Positions 1 through 11,764 of a stretch of 64,000 nt of DNA are shown piece after piece. Origin of the DNA: Oenanthe sinensis (Eukaryota > Streptophyta > Magnoliopsida > Apiales > Apiaceae); contig CM053806.1 in NCBI GenBank assembly GCA_028671895.1, positions 18,115,001 through 18,179,000 on the forward strand, in the 5' to 3' direction. The stretch's first letter is position 1. Each line of letters starts with the position of its first letter. Under the pieces are notes generated by a model that was not told where the DNA came from, searched no databases, and saw only the letters and a list, made by a program, of their open reading frames with translations. Both the position numbers and the translations under genes were made by a program.

Positions 1-904
1 ATTAAGTACAAAAAGTTAAATATTTATATCACAATTCTATAATTAAGAGTCTTATTATACATTAAAGAGTATATAATTATAATTGAAAACAATTAAAAGT
101 TATAAACAATACACATTTGTGAAGTTTTGGTACGATAAAAACATAACTATGAACTATACCTATCAGTGTTGTTTAAAAGTTCGGGAGCGGGAGCCGGGGG
201 GCCACCGCATACTCTCACGTATGTGTGGCTCCGCCCTTGCAAGTTGGAATTCGTTTAGTTAAACGAGTTGAGCTGAATTTGTGTTAAATTTGATTAAAAT
301 TTGATTCGAACCGAAAATTTGATTTGATTGGAACTCATTTAATATTGTAATTAAATTAATTTTATTAGTTATAAATTATAAATTAACTATGTAGATTTTG
401 TATCCGCCTATTTTTTTTAGTCTTACTGTATGACAAAAGAAAGATTTGGTGGTTTATGATTAGCCTCTCTACTGCAATGCTGCAGTAAATACCTTTGGAG
501 AAAGTAGAGGACTTCATGATGAAGACAGTGAGCTGCAATGTCATTCTTAATCTACATTATAAGAATTCACAATGCGCTTGACATTGTTTTTCGAGATCTC
601 TAAAAAAATAGTTATTCTTTAACGAAAATCTACTATTTGTAACTTTTGTAAATATTAGCTTCAAGACCTCACGCGAAAATGTAAATATCAATTGATTTGG
701 ATTTTTCAGCTTGGACTTGAAACTTCTGTTGCAAACCTTAACATTACTAATAGAAGTTTATACTTTCTTCTCTTTTCATTATTGAGCATAAGTTGAGCTA
801 CATTTCAGTGATCATAATATTACATGAGTTGTTAAATACATCAACATTGTGCATATGCATAACCAAATTTCTCAGTGATACTAATTTTCCTTGTTTTTAA
901 AAGG
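1..904. other. Intergenic, no gene seen
   Basis: AT-rich flank downstream of the transporter gene. A short GC-rich patch lies at about 180-240. I see no coding region and no clear element boundaries in it. Confidence 0.5.
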
Positions 905-1014
905 CAAGCTTTGTTGTTAAAGAGGACCCACCCCTCCTATAACAAGTGTTCGAACTCATGACCTTTTGTCATGAGGATGAGACATATCTATATTCTTTAC
1001 CACTAGGCTATTCC
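905..1014 (-). mobile_element. tRNA-derived SINE-like head
   Basis: On the minus strand TAGCCTAGTGGT (999-1010) matches the Pol III box A consensus TRGCNNAGTGG. GAGTTCGAACAC (946-957) matches box B GGTTCRANNCC, about 40 bases downstream. This arrangement is typical of plant SINE heads. The 5' end is probably at or just before GGAATAGCC, near 1014. I could not place the 3' tail or a target duplication. It overlaps the last codons of the transporter gene. A degenerate tRNA-like sequence that never was a SINE is the alternative. Confidence 0.55.
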
Positions 1015-2793
1015 AGAATCTTCAATAAACCCTTCTTTTCCTACTTCATGCTCTTCAAGAATATTTCTGGTGTCTATCTTTTGTTCCTGGTGAGCCAAAT
1101 CATAGGTTGCATGAAGACCAAAAAAGAAATAGTAAATCAGCATGACAATGGTGCAGATTCCGAATCTTATAAAAGCTGAAGCTTGCAATGATCCCATCAA
1201 AAATAAGTTTATTGCAATGCTCAAAGATGGTAGCCATGGAACAAGTGGAACTCCCCAAACTTTTGGTGTCCTTTGTTGTGGTAATAATGAGATTCCCAGT
1301 GTACCCAAAAACCATATAGGCACGGTGACAGTGTAGCCGATCCACTCATTTGGATACAACCCCCAATAAGCTGAAGTTCCCATTGAAGAGGCTATAATTA
1401 TTAACAAGAACGCCACAAGTTTTAAGAGGTTTGTTTTAGGAGTTACACCTCTTGAATAGTATCTCCTAACTAGAAGTGCCACTGCCATCATCATAAAGAT
1501 GAAAAGTGTACTTATAGATAACAGGCTTGACAAGACTTCGAGGCTCGAAAAGAATGCAATGCAACCAGCACAGGTTGTGATCAAAAGTGTTGCGTTTATA
1601 GGGGTTCGTGTCTTAGGATGAACGAGTGCAAACCAGGGTGGGATCATATGGGCTCGAGCAATGTGAGTCGTGTAACGTGCCTGTGCAAGTGCACCTACTA
1701 AAAGTACAGTGGTCATACCTTTGAGAGCTCCCAAAGCCACCAAATATTTAGCCCATTTCATTCCCACACTCTCAAATGCTGTTGAGTAAGCTGCATCACG
1801 GTCTATACTTGAGTATTTTTGCATCATGGGAAGCGCAAGTGCCATGAGGCAATATATAACTGTTATAATGGACATTGATCCAAGTAATCCCAGAGGTATA
1901 TCTTTTGATGGATTCCTTGTTTCCTCAGCCATTGTCGCAATACTATCAAATCCACCATAAGCAAAGTAAACAATTGCTGCAGCTTGAAAAACACCTTTAG
2001 CACCAAAAGGAAAAAAAGGTTTCAAATTTGAAGCATCCGCATGAGCAAATCCTGCAATGAGCACAAACAGAATTACAATAGTGTTTGCTGCTGATGCTAC
2101 CCAGTTGAGATACGAAGTTTTTCTAGTGCTAGCCATTGCAATAGATGATACAATAGCTAGAACTGCAACAGCAATCGGATCCAGCAAGTTGTATCCCTCT
2201 GTAAGGTTTGTATGTATGCGTAACGAATTAGGGTGTTTGTTTAAAAGTGACGTGAAGTAAGATGTCCAAGATCTTGATACTGCAGCACACCCAACAATAC
2301 TTTCAAGAAGTATATTTGCAGCAGTTATAAATGCTGCAAAGTCTCCTAATTCTACTCTCAAGTAAGCAAATGAGCCTCCAGCTACTGGAATTTCAATGGC
2401 GAATTCTGTGTAACAGAAAACAGACAGCATTGCTGAGATTCCAGAAACAACATAAGACAAAACAATTGAAGGTCCAGCATGATCATGACATTCTTGACCA
2501 GTGAGTACAAATATGCCAGCACCGATAACTGAACCAAAGCCAAACCAAGTAAGATCCCACCAAGTGAGACATCTTTTAAGGTCATTTTCGCTTTGTTTTC
2601 TGAGCTCAGTGGTCTCATTCGCATCATCTGATCGACTTATAAGCCGGTCCTTGAAACGATAAGCAGTTTGTGATAATGCATAACGATAAGTACCCCAGTT
2701 TTCAAAAGATTGTTCTGGGAAAAAATCTTGTTTGCTACATCTCCAGTAGCTTCTTGGTTGGACCTCATCACTCACTTCTTTTACTGAACTCAT
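1003..2793 (-). CDS. Cationic amino acid transporter (CAT family, APC superfamily)
   Basis: An uninterrupted 596-residue reading frame for a plasma- or endomembrane permease that moves basic amino acids. About 80 hydrophilic N-terminal residues precede the first membrane segment, which carries the family signature WFGFGSVIGAGIFVLTGQE. Further family blocks are ESIVGCAAVSRSWTSYF, VYFAYGGFDSIATMAEETRNP and ALAQARYTTHIARAHMIPPW. About 14 hydrophobic segments follow one another, as known for plant CATs, and the length is normal. The lack of introns and the long N-terminus fit the Arabidopsis CAT1/CAT5/CAT8 clade; which member it matches is inference. The start at 2793 is the first Met, before SSVKEVSDEV. 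The last residues and stop codon fall in SINE-like sequence (see finding), so the C-terminus may be newly acquired. Substrate cannot be told from sequence. Confidence 0.93.
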   Translation of the reverse strand: MSSVKEVSDEVQPRSYWRCSKQDFFPEQSFENWGTYRYALSQTAYRFKDRLISRSDDANETTELRKQSENDLKRCLTWWDLTWFGFGSVIGAGIFVLTGQECHDHAGPSIVLSYVVSGISAMLSVFCYTEFAIEIPVAGGSFAYLRVELGDFAAFITAANILLESIVGCAAVSRSWTSYFTSLLNKHPNSLRIHTNLTEGYNLLDPIAVAVLAIVSSIAMASTRKTSYLNWVASAANTIVILFVLIAGFAHADASNLKPFFPFGAKGVFQAAAIVYFAYGGFDSIATMAEETRNPSKDIPLGLLGSMSIITVIYCLMALALPMMQKYSSIDRDAAYSTAFESVGMKWAKYLVALGALKGMTTVLLVGALAQARYTTHIARAHMIPPWFALVHPKTRTPINATLLITTCAGCIAFFSSLEVLSSLLSISTLFIFMMMAVALLVRRYYSRGVTPKTNLLKLVAFLLIIIASSMGTSAYWGLYPNEWIGYTVTVPIWFLGTLGISLLPQQRTPKVWGVPLVPWLPSLSIAINLFLMGSLQASAFIRFGICTIVMLIYYFFFGLHATYDLAHQEQKIDTRNILEEHEVGKEGFIEDSGIA

Positions 2794-2835
2794 TTTCTCG
2801 TAATGCCTTTCCTCGACGTATATGTCTATATTTCC

Positions 2836-2845
2836 ATATTTATAG
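2836..2845 (-). promoter_or_regulatory. Putative TATA box of the transporter gene
   Basis: On the minus strand CTATAAATA lies about 45 bases upstream of the ATG at 2793. If used, it would leave a leader of only about 10-20 bases. The motif match is good, but no transcription start is visible, so the role is inferred. Confidence 0.4.
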
Positions 2846-4937
2846 GCTTGCTCAATGAATCATACAAAGAGAAAGAGTTACTACAAGTATTGGAGCAGAA
2901 ACGTTTGAAAACAGCAGAGTTGTATTGAATTACTAGAATTTTTTTTTGTTGTTTTTCAAGTAACCTTATCATTTCAAATGTCATAAATAATGAAAGGCTA
3001 TTGGGATGTCCGTGTAAACTGGGTAATGGTTAAAAGAATTTTGGATTGCATTTTTTCTTGTAAACTACGGATTCTCCAGCTATCTGAACACTTTGTGGCT
3101 GGTGATAACTGATAAGTGGTAACTAATTATTTGTCCATTACAATCCTAGAACAGCTAAAGTAGATAAATGAATATATTAATCTGTCAGGTAGCTATTAAA
3201 TTTTAGTTGATATTAAACGCAATATCAACTCATGAATACAAACTCGTTAGAACAAGTTCAATACTAAACACAAAATAATTATAATTATTACTATAATATG
3301 ATATCAAAAAGTATTTTTAGTACTAAAATAGGATTTCCACTCTAATACTAATTGTATTTGCAGCCAAATAATTCTAAGTACCTAACTTTTTCTCTAACTC
3401 TTCAATTTGCATTTCATTTATAGTTGATCGATGATCTAACAATGATGTATATATTCATCCTTAATTGAAAATTTGAAACGAATTATACATTTATGCATAT
3501 TTACGTTCAAGTATGCAATTGTTTTGGAGTGATGAGTTTTATATTTGTTACATGCAATAATGCAGGAGCTAGTCCAGTCTAGGACTCAAATTCATGTCTA
3601 CAACACCGACCGACCGTCATAATTGGTTATTTGGTTAATAAGTTCCTTTCTGATCTTTCAGATTGATTGGACTGAGACCACCCAACAAGTTGATAAGGTG
3701 CTCTAAATTCAACCAATATGAAACCTCTTTTGTCATTACTAGTGATGGCTCAGTGAGTTTATGGGATTTTCTTGATAGATTTGTGACATCAATGACCCTT
3801 CCTTGTATAATGGTGGTCATATATTTCACTCAATAATTTGATATTTCTATAGCCTTCAGTAATCACTTGGTATTTTGTAATTAGTGGCTCTATGATTTTT
3901 TGGGGATTATTTGTGCATTTGACATCAATGACATCTCTCTATGACCCAAAACTTATTTATATGATCTTCAATAATATTATTATGCTGTTTGTTTTTTTAG
4001 GGAAATTTTATTTTCAAAGCACTTTTTTTTTATTTCCAGAGCTAATTGTAGCATATTCTTCCTTACATTCATGATTTGTAGCATATTTTGATACATGATG
4101 CAACACATTACTCTGAAAATAAAAAAAATGCTCTAGAAATAACATTTTCCTTTTTTTAATTATAACTTATCAGTCGAAAAATATTTTTTTTCCTGACTTA
4201 TAAATTACTTTCAAATTAGGTAAATGAAACACTATGTCTTCATTGATATTTACCACATGGCAGCGATGGCTTGATTTTGGGGATTTTATTAATTTGTGAC
4301 ATCAAAGGCCCTTGTATATCTGCATCATATATGGCGATTCTCTGAGCCAGCCATTCATATTTTTATGATCTTCAGTATACTACTTTTTATAACCTACCAG
4401 CAGTATGGTCAAGGATTAAACGTTCTGTATTAACTTATACATTAATATCAGTTACTAGACAAACAGAAATGGTAAAATTATTGTTCGTCGGCTGAGCTAG
4501 GTACTCGAGCAACCTTTCAACCCTTGGTTCTTATAATTGGGCACTGAAGCAAACATCTGAAAATCATAGGCCATAACCAGATTCTTTAGAACGGCGAATA
4601 GGATGCTTAAAGTCTCACTTTGTTACAAACAGAACCTGTGTGATGTGTGTGGCAAAACGCCACTGTTATTTAGGGGGGGGGGGGGGGGAAACGAACAGTC
4701 TTACTGGCAGCCATTTCTTTCAGTTGAGAAATCTAATTTACAAGTCATTAGTTAATAAATCTAATTTATAAGTCAGTTCTCAGAAAAGATTTGAACAAGA
4801 TATAATGCTAGATCCAATAACAAAACTGGCAATTGCACCATTGGTATTTAAATCCTTTGACATATGTGGTGCAGCACATCCTTAAAATACATACTAATCC
4901 ACCTGAACCCTATTTATGAAATAGAAGGAGAAGAGAG
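2846..4937. other. Intergenic between transporter and TAM41
   Basis: No gene recognised. It includes the promoter side of the transporter and the 3' flank of TAM41. Diverged copies of the phrase TGACATCAATGACC with neighbouring GGGATTTT occur near 3765-3800, 3898-3935 and 4270-4310, suggesting an old tandem or dispersed repeat. A 16-base G run sits at 4673-4688. Confidence 0.5.
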
Positions 4938-7900
4938 CTATGCCCAAGATTTCCAAGCCTTGTTAACTTTTTTGGCAAGATATCTAGCTCCATGAACAAC
5001 ACCAACTGTGAGTAGACCAGCTACAGCTTGCCTTCCACTTGAAACCATAACCTTTTTCCGCAATATTTTTTGTAAGCATTCAGCAGCCTCTTGTCTAGAA
5101 CTAGTTACAACTTTAGATATAGTTTGACCTTCATGGGAAAAGTGGCATGAAGTCTACATAAGTGTGGGTGGTGAAATTGCGAATCGAGAATGGGAGAAAT
5201 TTTTCCTTCCCAGTAAGCACTAGATATTTCACATCCAGAATGATTTTATTATGGATTAGCTATAGCAATAAAATTCCAATTACTGGGCATGCATTTATCA
5301 GGTCAAACTATTCTTATTAATTAATAATTAATAATGAAGACTTCAATCTCTTACCAGTCTCACCCTGTCCCATCTTTTCTCCTAGCTTTATCCCCATTTC
5401 GCTTTTAGTGAACCGAGGAAACGAAGAAACTAGAACAGATGTTGCAGATAAACCGCAATCCTTGCATTGAGAGGTTGAGAAATGTCAAATTTGGGGCTGA
5501 GGTGCCAAGGTTAGGTACGGATATGTCGTTTCCGAGTAATATTGCCATTAATAGCTAGTAGTGATCATTATTAATTGTAAAAAATATCTTTAAAAAATCA
5601 TGTGGAAGAAGCAATAAAGAGATAATAATTCCTACAGCTGCAACTGTTAAATTGCTTTTACTATCTTGTCATGATTAATGAGTACAGAAATACACAAAGG
5701 AATTACGAAAATTAAACAAATTTAAAAAGAGTGTCAAATGAAAGTTTACACAGACCTGGGTTATATGCACTTGGTTATTGCCAAATGATGAGAATCTCAA
5801 TAGGTCTTTGCTTGCATAGTCTTCTATATATGACTTGTACATTGTTTGGAATAAATTATATTGCCCTTGTACAATCTTCTTCACCTGCATAATTATGTGA
5901 TGATTAATAGAAATTTCAAGGTCACAATGCTGGTTCAAAAACCTCCATCCACATTCGGATGTTGTATGCTGATGATGACATATATGGAAAATGTTAAAAT
6001 AAATATATAGGGCTCTTAAAAAAATGTAACCCGGTTTTCATAAATTTCTCTGCTAGATAATTATGTAGTGGTAAGAAGAATATAAAAAGATATTATGGCA
6101 ATTGGCAAGATTGTTATATTAATCGAAAAAGTTACAGTATTATAACATTTTCAAATCAGCACATTTAGCAAATATCTTACAAAAATATAACTTTTAGAAT
6201 TTATAACGTTCTTCCTCTAAATTAAAATTAATATCAATTTTCAAGCAGCTTTACCTTATTTTTATCCTCTGCAAAAAACATGCGCAAGTCACCCATATAT
6301 GAAAGGCTGCATATTTTGGTATACAGATCTTCCTGCATGAACATTATATGACTATCATTTTGAAATTAAGAATACTTATAATAAAGAAGAAGGAAACCTC
6401 GGTAAATTTAGATGGCAAAAGAAGGAGAGCAGCGGAAGTAGCACTCTTCAAGTTAACTGAGTTTTTATGTTCTATTCCCCGATTATCGACAAGCACATGA
6501 ACCTATAGGAGTGGAAAAAAACTTTCATGTCATTAGTTTAATGTTCAATGGTCCAGACACCATGATAGAAAATATAATAGGATATGAAGTTTGCATGTAC
6601 ACGGAAACATCCAATTTTCACATTCAAACTGTTTGCAGAAGAACAGAAAACACACTTAGAAGGATAAGTTGTAGGCAAACTCATATGCTGGAAAAGCTGT
6701 TGGATAAAATTTTCAGAAGTGCCAAGTGCTTCTACTTTTATATATTAGGGTCTGAAAATTTATATTGTGCTAACTTGAGATTTTTTGTAGTCAGTCATAC
6801 AATTTTGGTTAACCCAAATTTTTTTAATATGCTCGGACTTGACTGTAGACCCCGCCGTACCTGTGTTGACACAACACGACTCCGGTACAGTGAAGAAATT
6901 CAGATCGGATCTGTCTTGTGGAAAATGGATTCACCAACTTCGGCGACTCAAAATACTGGCATCCGAAGTAAAGAACAAGGACGGAAGGAGAACAAGACAG
7001 CCTGAATAATGCTAAGATATGATTGAATTCAGAAAGATAAGAAAAGAAAGGAGAAATATGTCCTACCCGAGGAGAAGAAGACGAGAGTTGGAGAAGATGC
7101 GGTGTATCCAATATGATCAAATGTTTAGATATGTAGCCGCAAAAGATTTATGAATTAAATTTATTTATTTTTAAAATTAAACTAATTAGTTATAAAATTT
7201 ATTCTATTTTTAAATTTAATATTTTTAGTTAGAATAAAAAAATATGCATAGTATATCACAATATTTATTCTGTTTTGATCACATTCTTACAATGTGATCA
7301 AAAGTAACTCCCGGATTAAATGTTCAAATTTACAAAATAGTCAAACTAGTTGATCATTTAATATAAACTAGTTTATTTTTCAAGTTCAATTTTTTAATTA
7401 GCACAAAAAAATATATTAATAATGTATTACAATTTAAAATTTGAAATTGTATTCTAAATAGTGCGTGTTCCTACAATGTGATCAAAAGTATCTGGTCAAA
7501 TATTCAAATTTTGGTAACATACAAATTTGTTGATCATATATTATATATACAATATGTTCAAATATCTAGTGTAAATGATTTATGAACTAAATTTAGTCTA
7601 TTTTTTAAGTTAAAATTTTAGTAGCACAAAAGAATATATTCAAATTTCGGTGGTTATTTCTGATGAGACAGAAAAAAATTCGCATAAATTTCCAAAGAGA
7701 TAACCAAACGGCTAAATAGGCCGATACATAAATTATCATCATATAAGGTGTCACCCTCATATTGATTATGCAAGAATAGACATAAAATCTAACTCTAACT
7801 TTGTCATAGTGCTATGAATTCCACCATCGACTTTTACACACTACAACACAAAGTGGAACGAGCGAACACTCACCACGAGTTCCACTAATGGGGCATCACA

Positions 7901-10900
7901 ACCCTTCACCAACACTCACCACGAGTTACACTAATAGGGCATCACAACCCTTCACCAACATTTTATTGTTGGAGAGGGAATGAGGGAGATCCAACTCTTC
8001 GCCTTACACGGGAGTTACAGTCAAAAATTTAATGTTGATAAATTAATATATAAAGTAGGTTACTATAGATATTTGCAAAATAAAACAAAATTTTATAAGA
8101 AATTTAGCGTGACAATTCGTTAAATTTTTTATTCTTATATTCAAATTTTTTAAAAAATTTATAAAACAAATTTGATATTTAATTTCACCAAAAGTTTTTG
8201 TAACAAATTCACTTAAGATGATATATGCAAAACAAATATGGCTTATTTACAATTTAAACCCTGTGTTATTAACAATATCAATCAGAACCCTCTTTTAATA
8301 TATTTAGTAAATTTAACCCTGCGTTTTTGAATTATGTACAATTGAAACCTTTTTTAAAAATAATTAGTAAATTTAACCCTACGTTTTAAAATATTTAGTA
8401 AATTTAACCTTGACTTTTTAATTTCGGAATAAAATAAACCTTATGACCAAATATTGAATAAATATTCGTCAAATGCACTATTGTCAATTTTTTTTGTATA
8501 GATATTATCTAAGCATAATAGATATATGCAATTATTAGGGGTTTTTCTTATAAAATAGATATTTAGATGTTCTTTTCTATATTAATATATCTATATGTAT
8601 AATATATTATATATGTTCAATACAATTTTAATATGTGTTTATATTATTCCCTCTTGACATCACACTTCCCGCTTAATATATTCATGAATGTTCATTACCG
8701 AATTTAATTTCAAAAAGTATTTTCGAGAATATATTCACCGAAGAGTATTTTTGAAAATAAATTAAATTCGGTGATGAACATTCATGAATATATTGAGCGA
8801 GAAGTGTGATGGCAAGAGGGAATAAAATAAACACATATTAAAATTTTATTGAACATATATAATATATTATACATATAGATATATTAATATAGAAAAGAAC
8901 ATTTAAATATCCATTTTATAAGAAAAAACCCTAATAATTGTAAATATCTATTATGCTTAGATAATATCTATACAAATTTTTTTTGACAATAATGCATTTG
9001 ACGAATATTTATTCAAAATTTTGTCGTAAGGTTTATTTTATTCCGAAATTAAAAAGTCAAGGTTAAATTTACTAAATTTTTAAAACGTAGGGTTAAATTT
9101 ACTATTTATTTTAAAAAAATGTTTCAATTGTACATAGTTCAAAAATGTCGGGTTAAATTTACTAAATATATTAAAAGAGAGTTTTGATTGTATATTTTTA
9201 ATAACACAGGGTTTAAATTGTAAATAAGCCAACAAATATATCTAGTAAAAAATTAATTTTCGTTTGCAAACTTGTATATATATTTGTGAATTTTGTCTAG
9301 AGTGTATCCCATTTGATGTCTGTCTAAACTGTCCCTCTATGTTCAACTCAAAGACAATGGTGGACATATGGAATAACCACAAGTGACTTAGTTTTTTCCA
9401 CTCCACTTCTCTCTCTCTCCACAACACCCCATTTTCTCATTTTCTTTTCACTTCCCACTTTGCATGCTATTTTCTTTATTTTCAATGTGTTTGATCTTCA
9501 AGATTTTAACTTTTGATACTCACCTCATTTTCTTTTATTTTAATGTTTCAATCTTGTTATGTTTTCTTCAACTTATGAGATAAATTTGGCAAGGAAATGC
9601 TTAGTACTTGAAAATAGATTTGATTATGGCCAGTGATGCATGATGTTGGTGGGTTTCTAATGTGATAGGATAAACAATACCATGTCACTTTACAGTAGTC
9701 ATGAGGATTTTAAGTTATGTGTTATGTTTATATCATATATTGTGATTATGATTTATTAATTTTGCAATTTTTGGTTTTTAATGTGTCTGGGTTGGTGGGT
9801 ATGTGTGCAAATATGCAAAGATAATGTGTGCAAAAATAACTATAGAAATTAACCTTCTTGTTGAAAATTGAAAGTATCATTTTGCTAGTCTTTAATTTAT
9901 ACATTATAAATATCATTCTCCCACTCTTAGTTTAACTTCTTTATAACAATGTCTTCCCTAAATTTGAAATTGTTACCTCCAAACAAACTCATCACAACCA
10001 ATAAGCCCCTGTTTTATGGAGCAACACTGAGGAGTTATATCACAGTTATTGGACCTATGCAAAAGGTGGTGGAAATCGTTTTTGGCTTTATAACTATTGT
10101 AACATACAAGTTACAGGTCCATACGCCACACTCAAAAATCACCTCTTACAAACATTTGTAGGATCATAGTTAGGGTTGTAACTAAGTCAAACCAAATTGA
10201 TCTCTCCAGTGTTCAGGTTCGGCTCGTTAAAAAGTTGTCAAACTCGAGTTCGAACATAAATCTGAGTCAAATTTTTTGTTAGAGTTTGGCTCGTTAAGGA
10301 AAAATGTTCACACGATGAGGACTTCATTATTTTGCAATACTAGTTATTGCTTATATAAAAATACTGAACTAGTAAGAAAAAACTCATGTTAATTTTTTGC
10401 TTCATGCATTTAGAGATTCTTTGAGGAAAAGAGTCTCATTATGCTTACATGTATTAGGTGATATGCAAAAGCGACCTCTTATCAATGTGATGACTGCTTC
10501 AGGCGAAAATTCTAAACAATGTTCATAACTTCAAGGCAACACATTTGAGCATTGAAGCGAAGTATGCTCGCATTTTCGAGACTATGTGTGTGGCTCACTC
10601 GCTGAATTTGGCTTGTAAGTCCGCGTGTGAACCAATGTTGTTAAAGGTGCGCTGAGGCGCGGCGAGGCGCGGCCATAGCGTATAGTTATGTCCGAGGCGC
10701 ATCGGGTTCAATGATACGCGCGCCTAGGTCTGTGAGGCGCGAGGCTCCAAGGCAGTGAGGCGCAACGAGGCTCAAATTGGTCTAAAAATATTCTAAATAG
10801 CCCAAATAAAGCCCATATACTTAAGCCCAGTTTTATAAATATAAACCCACCTTACAGAAAACCTAATATCATAACAAAACTTCCACGTAAAGCAGCTGAG

Positions 10901-11719
10901 ATTAATTTTGAGTGAGTCTCCCACCGAGTTGACCGGGTTTGACGGGTTTCAAGCCGAGTTTGACAGATCTCCCACCGAGTTTGAGGTATACTCTCTACTT
11001 CTTCTCTTCTTCTCTGATTCTCTACGAGTATTTGTGTGTACACAACTGTACATACAAATATATATCATGAGTATATACATACAACCGTGTATGTATATAT
11101 CATATACATACTGATTTGTTTATTAGAGCTTCTCTGATTTGTTGTTAGTATTAGTACTAAATACTAAAATACTTGTTTGTACAGGAACAATGGAAAAAGG
11201 TGATAGCAAGAAAACTGATATTCCATATTTTATATAGTTGTTTATGCTTTTTTGTGCATTATTCCATATTTCTATGATATATAATTAATTTTTTTAAATA
11301 AATTCGCTTCACTTCGATAAGGCGCGTGCCTCGCCTCGCACCTCATCGCCTAGGCTCCACGGGACCTTAGCGCCTCGGTGCGCATCGCGTGTTTAATAAC
11401 ATTGGTGTGAACCAAATTCCCACTCTATCCATTATGAAAATTGTAAGTGGATTTCAACGTAATTATCTAATTGTGATGACATTAGAATGTTTATACTGAA
11501 TCATGGCAGGCAGCCACACAATGTGCCAAAATATTCATAACATATGCTTGTAAAACGGCTTTGCATCACATGTGGCTCAATGATTATTGTTGGTTAAAAA
11601 TGCTCTTGAAAAAACTATCAAACAAATTTAGAGTCCAAAAGCTGATCATGTTAAGGAGTGTATTATTCCAGATAGTTGGTCGAATAAATTAAATTACTTT
11701 ATAGCTTTCATATCTTCTA

Positions 11720-11764
<45 letters not shown>

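Noticed and set aside
946..1010. Functional tRNA gene
   Set aside because: Box A and box B-like sites are present, but the acceptor and anticodon stems do not form.
6511..7005. 164-codon plus-strand frame in TAM41 intron 4
   Set aside because: No recognisable motif, composition like non-coding DNA, and it begins beside the exon 5 acceptor of the gene on the other strand; a chance frame is more likely.
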